A program made the translations under genes and the position numbers. Shown piece after piece: positions 15,410 through 22,379 of a stretch of DNA of 37,638 bases; within the stretch, counting starts at the first letter, position 1, and each line of letters begins with the position of its first letter. Source of the DNA: Athalassotoga sp049965695. GTDB taxonomy: Bacteria > Thermotogota > Thermotogae > Mesoaciditogales > Mesoaciditogaceae. Where the stretch lies: positions 1 to 37,638 of the forward strand of contig NZ_JBMFWB010000019.1 of assembly GCF_049965695.1 (NCBI RefSeq), in the 5' to 3' direction. Under the pieces are notes generated by a model. The model worked only from the letters and a program-made list of their open reading frames with translations, had not been told where the DNA came from and made no database searches.

Positions 15410-16825
15410 ATGGATATGTTAATAGGAGGCAAAAGGGTTTCTGGAACAAAAAGAATCGAAATACATTACCCTTACACCGGCGAAGTTGTAGACACAATAC
15501 CGGTCGCAACTGCTGAAGAGGTTGATCAGGCTATAACAATGGCCGAGAAAGGTAAGCGTTTGATGAAGGATCTTCCGATTCACAAAAGAGTAGATATTTT
15601 AATGAAAACCGCTGAACTTCTGGATAAAAACAAAAATGAAATAGCGAATTTGCTTGTTCGTGAAGCCGGAAAAACGATTATTGATTCCAGAGACGAAGTG
15701 GTAAGAACGGCAGAACTGTTTAGATATACGGCCGAAGAGGCAAAAAGAATTAACGGGGAAACGTTACCTTTTTCTTCTCTAAAGGGATCTGAAAAAAAAG
15801 TGGGATATTTTGTCAAGGAACCGGTTGGGATAGTCGTGGCAATAGCGCCTTTTAACGTTCCTTTGGCATTGATGGCACATAAAATCGCACCTGCAATAGC
15901 AGCGGGTAATGCGATCATAATGAAACCTGCAAGTCAAACTTCTATGAATACCATTAGAATGGGCGAACTTCTTGTTGAAGCGGGAATGCCTCCTGAAGCG
16001 GTAAGTGTCCTGACCGGTGGAGGTAGCGTGGTAGGAGATGCTTTGGTAAAAGATCCGAGGGTAAGGATGGTAAGTTTTACGGGAAGTTTGGAAACTGGTA
16101 AAAGGATCTCCGCCAATGCCGGCATAAAAAAACTTTCTCTTGAATTGGGCTCTAACTCTGCGATGATAGTAACGGAGAATGCGGATGTAGATAAAGCCGC
16201 GGAAAGTGCTGTAAATGGAGGATTTCAAAATGCTGGTCAGGTTTGTATTTCAGTTCAAAGAGTATTCGTCCATGAAAAAGTTTACGACGAATTCATAAAT
16301 AAAGCAATTGAAAAGGCAAAGAATTTCAAATACGGAAACCCGGAAATTGAGAGTTCTCAAATGGGATCCGTCATTGATGAAAACAACGCTAAAAGAATTA
16401 TCGAATGGATAAACGAAGCAGTTTCGAATGGTGCCAAACTTGTTACAGGCGGAGAAAGAAATTACACTTTAATACCACCCACAATTCTTGTAGATGTACC
16501 ACTTAACACAAAGATGATGACCAATGAACTTTTTGGTCCTGCGATAGGCATTAGAAAATTCAAAAATTTGGATGAAGCCATAGAACTCGTAAATAGCAGT
16601 CAATATGGTTTGCAGGCTGCAATTTTCACTCGGGACATAAAAGAGGCATTTAAAGCCGCTAACGGCATAGAAGCAGGTGGTGTCATGATAAATGAAGGCC
16701 CAAGATACAGAGCGGATTTCATGCCTTACGGCGGTTATAAAAATAGTGGCATAGGAAGAGAAGGAGTTAAATTTGCGATCGACGAGATGTCGGAGTTGAA
16801 AGTCGTATGTTTCGATCTGAGGTGA
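15410..16825 (+). CDS. NAD(P)-dependent aldehyde dehydrogenase, probable 3-sulfolactaldehyde dehydrogenase
   Basis: 471 residues, normal for the ALDH superfamily. Catalytic Cys279 (GQVCIS), general base Glu245 (LELGS), oxyanion Asn149 (APFNVP) and cofactor Lys172 (MKPAS) are all present. It looks like the lactaldehyde / GapN-like branch. In sulfoglycolysis the matching step oxidises (S)-3-sulfolactaldehyde to (S)-3-sulfolactate with NAD+. It sits between the putative racemase and isomerase, with short gaps of five bases each. It starts at ATG 15410 after AGGAAGTG. Enzyme class is certain; the aldehyde is inferred from the operon, since ALDH substrate cannot be read from these motifs. Confidence 0.85.
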   Translation: MDMLIGGKRVSGTKRIEIHYPYTGEVVDTIPVATAEEVDQAITMAEKGKRLMKDLPIHKRVDILMKTAELLDKNKNEIANLLVREAGKTIIDSRDEVVRTAELFRYTAEEAKRINGETLPFSSLKGSEKKVGYFVKEPVGIVVAIAPFNVPLALMAHKIAPAIAAGNAIIMKPASQTSMNTIRMGELLVEAGMPPEAVSVLTGGGSVVGDALVKDPRVRMVSFTGSLETGKRISANAGIKKLSLELGSNSAMIVTENADVDKAAESAVNGGFQNAGQVCISVQRVFVHEKVYDEFINKAIEKAKNFKYGNPEIESSQMGSVIDENNAKRIIEWINEAVSNGAKLVTGGERNYTLIPPTILVDVPLNTKMMTNELFGPAIGIRKFKNLDEAIELVNSSQYGLQAAIFTRDIKEAFKAANGIEAGGVMINEGPRYRADFMPYGGYKNSGIGREGVKFAIDEMSELKVVCFDLR

Positions 16826-16830
16826 TCTAA

Positions 16831-18162
16831 TTGAAAGAAAAAATAAAAATTGGAGTTGTGCCTTTAGTTAGAAATACTTATGATGTAAAAGAAGGGAACA
16901 GAATTTACACAGCACAAATCAAAAGGCTAAGAAATATGCAAGATGTGGATTGGGTGGCTTTTGAAAAAGGTATTGAAGATGAAAATGAATTTCCAGACGT
17001 CCTGAAAACCCTTTACGGTGTGGACGGTGTGATTCTTGTAAGCAATACATTTCATCTTGGAACTTTTGTCCCTAAACTTTTGTCCGAATTTCCAAATATT
17101 CCGATCCTGATATGGGCATTGCCTGAGCCGGCATACAACGGCGGGAGGATCAGAATAAATTCTTTAGTAGGGGCTCATTTGGATGGATCAAATATTTACA
17201 AAATGGGACATGACAATTTTGAATTTTTTTATGGAACCATGGAAGAAGATCATTTTTCTGAAAAATTAAACCAGTGGTTAGACGCATTGCGCATAGTGAA
17301 AAAATGGAAAAACGCAAAAATAGGTTTGATCGGTGCTCACGCAAAGAGTTTTTTCAACATAGATATTTACGAACCGGCATTGTACTCCGATATAGGCGGA
17401 GAGATTGAATACGTATCACTTGAATCTGTATTCAACTCAAGGATAGAAGAAGAATTTATAGATAAAGAAGCAGAAGAGATCAGAAAGATATACTCGTTCG
17501 GTGAAAACATGGATGAGGCAAGGCTGAAAAAAGTTGCAAAGCTTTCTTTGACCTTTGAAAAAATGGTGAATGATTCCAAATTTGATGCCATGGCAATAAG
17601 ATGTTGGCCTGAATTCGCCAGCGTTTATGGGATCTCTCCCTGTGCCGCGATGTCGAAGTTCATGGTTAAGCATATTCCGATAGCGTGTGAAGGTGATATA
17701 GAAGGCAGTCTCGGCATGATGGCTTACAAGTCGATTGGGTGCAACGAAGTGTTTCTTGCAGATGTAAGTCAGATAATCGACGAAAATGATTTGTTACTCT
17801 GGCATTGCGGTGTTGCACCTTACAACACTTGGGATGGCAAATCAGAAAAAACTCTTGACACTTATTTTGCCAATGGACATGGAGTTACAGTTGGCTTTGT
17901 GCTCAAAACAGGGCCTGTAACCATAATGAGAGTCGATTATGCAAGAGGCAAGTGGAGAATTTTCCTTCAAGAAGGTGAAGTGGTTCCTATGGAAAAAGAA
18001 TTGAAAGGTACCTATGCAAAGGTAAAAGTGAAAAGTTCCATCGATGTAGTTGAAAAATTGGTAAAGAATGGTTTTGCACATCATGTCGTACTCGGATACG
18101 GGAACTATTCCGAAGTGATAAAAGAACTTGCAAAAATTAAAAATTGGGAAGTAGTTGAATGA
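16831..18162 (+). CDS. sftI: L-fucose/L-arabinose isomerase-fold protein, probable sulfoquinovose isomerase
   Basis: 443 residues of the fucose/arabinose isomerase superfamily. The metal-site acids Glu261 (RCWPEF) and Asp289 in CEGDIEG, and His325 (LLWHCG), are where this fold places its Mn2+ ligands. The start is a TTG at 16831 after GAGGTGATC; it is the only start close to the ribosome site. In the sulfo-TAL pathway the aldose-ketose isomerase for sulfoquinovose to 6-deoxy-6-sulfofructose belongs to this fold, unlike the YihS type of Escherichia coli. It fills the otherwise missing step here. It ends in an ATGA overlap with the M24-like gene. Another sugar (fucose, arabinose, tagatose type) remains possible. 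Confidence 0.72.
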   Translation: MKEKIKIGVVPLVRNTYDVKEGNRIYTAQIKRLRNMQDVDWVAFEKGIEDENEFPDVLKTLYGVDGVILVSNTFHLGTFVPKLLSEFPNIPILIWALPEPAYNGGRIRINSLVGAHLDGSNIYKMGHDNFEFFYGTMEEDHFSEKLNQWLDALRIVKKWKNAKIGLIGAHAKSFFNIDIYEPALYSDIGGEIEYVSLESVFNSRIEEEFIDKEAEEIRKIYSFGENMDEARLKKVAKLSLTFEKMVNDSKFDAMAIRCWPEFASVYGISPCAAMSKFMVKHIPIACEGDIEGSLGMMAYKSIGCNEVFLADVSQIIDENDLLLWHCGVAPYNTWDGKSEKTLDTYFANGHGVTVGFVLKTGPVTIMRVDYARGKWRIFLQEGEVVPMEKELKGTYAKVKVKSSIDVVEKLVKNGFAHHVVLGYGNYSEVIKELAKIKNWEVVE

Positions 18163-19250
18163 TGGAAAGATCAAATGATGTATCAAGAAAAATAAATTTG
18201 TTGCGTCAGTACATGCTTGATAAAAAGAAAAATGCCGTTTTAATAAGAAGAACCGATAATTTTGCATGGATAACGTCAGGTGCGCGATCTTACGTTTCCA
18301 TCACAAATTTTTTTGGTGCCGCATTTGTAATCGTTACTTCTGACAGGTCTTACGTTTTAACTAAAAATATGGAATCAAAAAGGCTTAAAAACGAAGAATT
18401 AACGGACAACTTTGAAATAGTCGAAATACCGTGGTTTGAAGATATAGAAAAATCCACAATAAATTTTTTAAGCGGCAAGGATTTCGTTGATGACAGCGAA
18501 AATGAATTTTCTAATTTTTTGTCACATTCAAGAGTTGAACTAAGCGAATATGAGATAAGCAATTATAAAAACTTAGGTTTTAAAAGTACTGAGGCTCTTG
18601 AAAGATCTATGAAAAAAATAGATCGAAACATGACCGAAATAGAAGTTAAAGCACTTGTCGAATATGAACTGACAAAAGCAGGTTTGGATGTTTTGCTCGT
18701 TTTGGTTTACGGAGACAAAAGCCGATTGCTTTACAGACATAACTTGCCGAGAAATCTAAAGATTGGGAATAAATGCATAGTCTCTATTTGCGCAAAAGAA
18801 AAAGGTCTCGTTGCATCTGTAACAAGAACCGTGGAATTCGAAAAAGATGTTGAATTTGAGAAACAACACAGGATCAACGCTGTTATAGATACTCAAATAT
18901 TGGAAGAACTTTCTAAAACATACTCCCTGAGTGAAATGTTTTCAAAGATAAAAGAGATCTACAGGAAAAACGGATATCCGGAAGAATGGAAGTTACACCA
19001 TCAGGGAGGAATAACCGGTTACAATTCAAGAGAGTTTATATCAACCCCTTATTCAAATGTGAACATCAAAAACAACATGGCTTTTGCGTGGAACCCAACT
19101 ATAACCGGAACCAAATTTGAAGATACTTATTTAAAAACCGAAAACGGAATTGTACCGCTAACATTTATTGCAAATTCGAATTGGCCCGTTTTAAATCTGG
19201 AAATAAACGGTAATCAACACCAAAAGGCTGATGTTCTTTTTTTAAGTTAA
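18159..19250 (+). CDS. M24 (Xaa-Pro peptidase/creatinase) fold protein with degenerate metal site
   Basis: 363 residues: creatinase-like N-terminal domain (about 1-145) and pita-bread domain (about 150-330). Active M24 peptidases bind two metals through Asp, Asp, His, Glu, Glu. Here the Asp positions read Ser209 (IVSICA) and Ser220 (ASVTRT), the first Glu reads Asn312 (AWNPT), while the His (HHQGG, 280-281) and the last Glu (Glu321) remain. Two-metal peptidase activity is therefore unlikely. The protein overlaps the isomerase gene by ATGA and precedes the ABC genes, so it is part of the operon and may have a sugar-related or binding role. No known sulfoglycolysis step needs it; function unknown. 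Confidence 0.8.
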   Translation: MMERSNDVSRKINLLRQYMLDKKKNAVLIRRTDNFAWITSGARSYVSITNFFGAAFVIVTSDRSYVLTKNMESKRLKNEELTDNFEIVEIPWFEDIEKSTINFLSGKDFVDDSENEFSNFLSHSRVELSEYEISNYKNLGFKSTEALERSMKKIDRNMTEIEVKALVEYELTKAGLDVLLVLVYGDKSRLLYRHNLPRNLKIGNKCIVSICAKEKGLVASVTRTVEFEKDVEFEKQHRINAVIDTQILEELSKTYSLSEMFSKIKEIYRKNGYPEEWKLHHQGGITGYNSREFISTPYSNVNIKNNMAFAWNPTITGTKFEDTYLKTENGIVPLTFIANSNWPVLNLEINGNQHQKADVLFLS

Positions 19251-19269
19251 AAAGTAATTTTAAATTTGA

Positions 19270-19283
19270 GCTGCTTAAGCAGC
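19270..19283. repeat. 14-bp perfect palindrome before the sugar-binding protein gene
   Basis: GCTGCTTAAGCAGC is a perfect palindrome in the 60-base gap (19251-19310) between the M24-like gene and the ABC binding protein, ending 12 bases before the ribosome site AGGAGGTG. It could be an operator for an internal promoter or an RNA stem protecting the downstream message. No clear -10/-35 accompanies it. Confidence 0.5.
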
Positions 19284-19310
19284 ATCGACAAATCAGGAGG
19301 TGTTTGTGAA

Positions 19311-20600
19311 ATGAGAAAGTCCTTGCTTTTTGTGATGATCCTCACGTTAGCAACTTTCGGGATAGTTTTTGGCACAACGATCCATGTCCTTGTGTGGGAC
19401 GACGTTATGAGCCAGGCAGTCCAAACTCTTATCCCTCAATTTGAACAGACAACCGGTATAAACGTTGTTTTTGAGAGGGTGCCAAGTGGAAATCCTATCT
19501 TGACAAAGGAAGCAGTTGGAGTTACTCCAACACAATCTTCTTACGATCTCATCGCTTTGGATGAGCCATTTGTCCCCAAATTTGCAAGTGCAGGTTTGAT
19601 TTTGAATTATAACGATTGGCCTCAGGGTAACGTTTACAAAAAAATAGATTTAAATTCCGGTATAATTCTTCCAACTGTTTTCGATGCCGCGAAATTTGCA
19701 GGTAACATATGGGGAATGCCCATAAACGGTAATTTATACGTTTGGATGACGAACGAATTGATGCTTGAAAATCCAACATATCAAAAGGAATTCAAAGCAC
19801 AGTACGGTTATGATCTTCAAGTGCCTCAAAATTTCACACAATTACTCGATATGGCAAAATTTTTCCATGACAAGGGATTGTACGGTTTTGCACCTTTCAC
19901 GCTGAGAGCAGAAGGTTCAACGTGTGAGGCCGTTTGGATGTTCAGTTCTTTTGGGACAGGTATAATAGGCCTTGAAAATGGAAAATATGTCGTTACCCTT
20001 AATAAAGAAGATGCGATAAAAGCCATGCAATATTATTCACAATTGTTGCAATATTCGCCTCCAGGTGCAAATTCAATGGGCCATCCGGAAAGAATAGCAG
20101 CGTTTAGCAGCGGAAAAGTATTTACGATGTTCCAATGGCCTGCCTTAATTCCAAACAGTGAAAATCCTAACGATTCCATGGTTGCAGGTAAAATAGCTTT
20201 TTCTGTTCCACCTGCAGGTCCTGCTGCAACTGCTTCTGTAAGAGGTTGCTGGGTTCTTGCCATTCCGTCTGCTTCAAAGAACAAGGCCGCGGCAGCCGAA
20301 TTTGCCTATTGGTGGGCATCAAAAGATGTTCAACAAAAATTGGCATCTATGGGAATGGCTTCGGTTAGAGAGGATGTATTGATGAATCCAGATCTAATAG
20401 CAAAATATCCATGGTATAAAGCTATGGCAGAGTCTATGAATTATGCCGTGAGCCGTCCGAGATTTGTAGATTACGCGGAACTTTCTAACATCGTTCAAAA
20501 ATACTGGCTTGCCGGCGTAACCGGAACTATGAAACCGGAGGATGCCGTCAATAGTATGATTCAGGAAATAAACAATCTTTTAAAGACTTACAATGGCTGA
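19311..20600 (+). CDS. ABC transporter extracellular sugar-binding protein (family 1)
   Basis: 429-residue precursor with signal peptide (about 1-23, LATFGIVFGTT) and a mature MalE/UgpB-like solute-binding fold (WDDVMSQA..., NQPQG-like lobes, GCWVLAIPSAS). The ATG at 19311 is chosen because AGGAGGTG lies just before it; the longer in-frame TTG extension would put the ribosome site and palindrome inside the gene. It precedes and overlaps the first permease by 8 bases. In context it should capture sulfoquinovosyl glycerol or sulfoquinovose outside the cell, as SmoF does in the sulfo-SMO pathway, but no binding residues can be verified here. A generic disaccharide is the alternative. Confidence 0.88.
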   Translation: MRKSLLFVMILTLATFGIVFGTTIHVLVWDDVMSQAVQTLIPQFEQTTGINVVFERVPSGNPILTKEAVGVTPTQSSYDLIALDEPFVPKFASAGLILNYNDWPQGNVYKKIDLNSGIILPTVFDAAKFAGNIWGMPINGNLYVWMTNELMLENPTYQKEFKAQYGYDLQVPQNFTQLLDMAKFFHDKGLYGFAPFTLRAEGSTCEAVWMFSSFGTGIIGLENGKYVVTLNKEDAIKAMQYYSQLLQYSPPGANSMGHPERIAAFSSGKVFTMFQWPALIPNSENPNDSMVAGKIAFSVPPAGPAATASVRGCWVLAIPSASKNKAAAAEFAYWWASKDVQQKLASMGMASVREDVLMNPDLIAKYPWYKAMAESMNYAVSRPRFVDYAELSNIVQKYWLAGVTGTMKPEDAVNSMIQEINNLLKTYNG

Positions 20601-21477
20601 GAATAAAAGAAAGAGAAGGGGCTTCCCCCCTTCTCTATATTTCGTATTACCTGCGACTTTAACGGTTGGAATAATAGTTGCTTTTCCTTTGGTTTATGCA
20701 TTTTTCATGTCTTTGTTTAACTGGCCTTTGGTTGGTGCGCAAAGAACATTTATTGGATTGGGTAATTATTTATCTATGTTTAAAGATAATGAATTCATAA
20801 ATTCTGTTTTAAGACAGGTTGGGGTAGTTGTCATAGCGGTACCGATAGAACTTGTCATAGGTTTTTTTGTGGCCATATTATTTGACAGAAAATTTCCGGG
20901 ATCAAAAATATTAAGGAGTTTGATTTTGCTTCCGGCATTCGTTTTGCCTGTGCTTTCAGGTTTGACTTGGAGGTTGATGTTAGCCCCTCAATATGGACCT
21001 TTAACTTATCTCATGCAAATAATGGGCTTTCCAAACCAGGCATGGCTTGCTAATCCTCAACTTGCATATGCGGTTGTCATAATTCAAGATGTTTGGCGTA
21101 TGTGGCCTTTTATGTTTGCTTTCATTTACGGAGGGCTTATGAATGTGCCAAAAGAACTTATAGAGGCCGCCAAAATAGATGGATCTGGATTTTGGAATAC
21201 CATTTTAAAAATTTTACTGCCCGTGTTGGAACCAACTATAGCAATAGCTGTGATGTTCAGAATAGTGGATATACTTAGGATATTCCCAGAAGTTTATGTC
21301 ATGACAGGCGGGGGGCCTGGTGATGCAACGATGCTCTTTTCTCTTTACATCCAGCAGCAAGCTTTTTCTTTCTTTAACATAGGATATGCTTCTGCGATGT
21401 CAATGCTTTTGCTCGCAGTCTCGATAGTCATAGCAGTATTTTTGGCTAAAAACGTTTTTGAGGCTAACGAATCTTAA
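20593..21477 (+). CDS. ABC sugar transporter permease, MalF/UgpA type
   Basis: 294 residues, six predicted membrane helices (first about 15-38, last about 263-287). The EAA loop is EAAKIDGSGFWNTILKILLP (about 197-216), which contacts the ATPase. It begins inside the end of the binding-protein gene and has a stable stem-loop within codons 7-15, which may damp its translation relative to the binding protein. It pairs with the next gene to form the membrane channel. No ATPase gene exists in the operon, so a shared MsmX/UgpC-like ATPase elsewhere is expected. Confidence 0.93.
   Translation: MAENKRKRRGFPPSLYFVLPATLTVGIIVAFPLVYAFFMSLFNWPLVGAQRTFIGLGNYLSMFKDNEFINSVLRQVGVVVIAVPIELVIGFFVAILFDRKFPGSKILRSLILLPAFVLPVLSGLTWRLMLAPQYGPLTYLMQIMGFPNQAWLANPQLAYAVVIIQDVWRMWPFMFAFIYGGLMNVPKELIEAAKIDGSGFWNTILKILLPVLEPTIAIAVMFRIVDILRIFPEVYVMTGGGPGDATMLFSLYIQQQAFSFFNIGYASAMSMLLLAVSIVIAVFLAKNVFEANES
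20612..20636 (+). other. stable intercistronic stem-loop after the sugar-binding protein gene
   Basis: AGAGAAGGGG (20612-20621), five-base loop, CCCCTTCTCT (20627-20636): a perfect 10-bp GC-rich stem starting 11 bases after the binding-protein stop codon, within the start of the permease coding region. There is no following T-run, so it is not a full terminator. Such stems protect binding-protein mRNA 3' ends (as after malE) or attenuate downstream translation. Confidence 0.65.
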
Positions 21478-21494
21478 CCGGAGGATGTGAAGGA

Positions 21495-22319
21495 ATGAAA
21501 AAGAAGACCATAATAAGATATATTTTGATAATTGCAATTTTCGTCATAACCATATTAGAAATATCGCCTATAATTTTGATCATTTTGAATAGTTTTAAGA
21601 CGGATAAAGAAATATGGTTCGGTAACCCGTTTTCTTTTTTCATACCGACTCTCAACAGTTACCACAACGTTATTAGCAGTCCAACTTTTACCCATGGGTT
21701 ACTGATAAGTTTGATAGTGGGAGTATTTACAACCGTTATATCTGTAATGCTTGGTGCTTTGGCAGCCTATGGACTTACACGTTTTAAATTCAGGGGAAGA
21801 AATGTTGTTGCCTATTCCATGCTTTCATCAAGAATGATCCCACAATTAGCCCTTATGGTTCCTTTTTACATGCTATTTAGAACTTTTGGAATGGTGGATA
21901 TGACTTCGTCTCTCGTTATAGCATATATAAGTTTTAACATTCCTTACGCAATCTGGATGTTGCTGCCGTTTTTCGCTTCCGTACCGAAATCTTTCGAAGA
22001 AGCGGCAACAATAGATGGTGCATCAAGAAATCAGATCTTTTGGAGGATTGTTTTACCACTTGCCGTTCCAGGACTTTCAGTTGCTTCAATTTTTGTTTTT
22101 ATAAATTCCTGGAATGAATTCTTGTACGCTTTGATTTTGACTGGCAGTAAAGATCAAACAGCCCCAATAGCCATAATGGGATATCTTGGAGAATATACCC
22201 CAAAATGGGGAGAAATTTCTGCCGCAGGAATGATCATGCTCATACCGGCGTTTATAATAGCTTTATTCATGCAAAAATATGTAATTGAAGGTTTATCTGT
22301 TGGAGGCGTTAAGGGGTGA
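21495..22319 (+). CDS. ABC sugar transporter permease, MalG/UgpE type
   Basis: 274 residues, six predicted helices, with the EAA motif EEAATIDGASRNQIFWRIVL (about 174-193). It follows the first permease by 17 bases with a GGAGGATGTGAAGGA ribosome site. Its typical second-permease ending (IPAFIIALFMQKYVIEGLS) includes the last helix. Together with the upstream permease and binding protein it makes a CUT1-type importer lacking its own ATPase. Confidence 0.93.
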   Translation: MKKKTIIRYILIIAIFVITILEISPIILIILNSFKTDKEIWFGNPFSFFIPTLNSYHNVISSPTFTHGLLISLIVGVFTTVISVMLGALAAYGLTRFKFRGRNVVAYSMLSSRMIPQLALMVPFYMLFRTFGMVDMTSSLVIAYISFNIPYAIWMLLPFFASVPKSFEEAATIDGASRNQIFWRIVLPLAVPGLSVASIFVFINSWNEFLYALILTGSKDQTAPIAIMGYLGEYTPKWGEISAAGMIMLIPAFIIALFMQKYVIEGLSVGGVKG

Positions 22320-22321
22320 AG

Positions 22322-22350
22322 TTTACCAATTTCGGCTCTTAAAGTAAATT
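22322..22350 (+). promoter_or_regulatory. weak candidate internal promoter before the sulfoquinovosidase gene
   Basis: TTTACC (22322-22327), 17-base spacer, TAAATT (22345-22350): four of six matches in each box, in the 60-base gap between permease and glycosidase genes. The gap holds nothing else apart from the GGAAGG ribosome site (22366-22371). Confidence 0.25.
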
Positions 22351-22379
22351 CAATATATTTATGAAAGGAAGGCCAAAAA

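Noticed and set aside
18159..19250. Active Xaa-Pro aminopeptidase
   Set aside because: Three of the five metal ligands needed for M24 peptidase activity are replaced.
19266..19310. TTG-started 15-residue extension of the sugar-binding protein
   Set aside because: It would place the ribosome site inside the gene and bury the signal peptide; ATG 19311 is preferred.
20612..20636. The hairpin as a rho-independent terminator
   Set aside because: No T-run follows it and it lies inside a permease gene that the operon needs.
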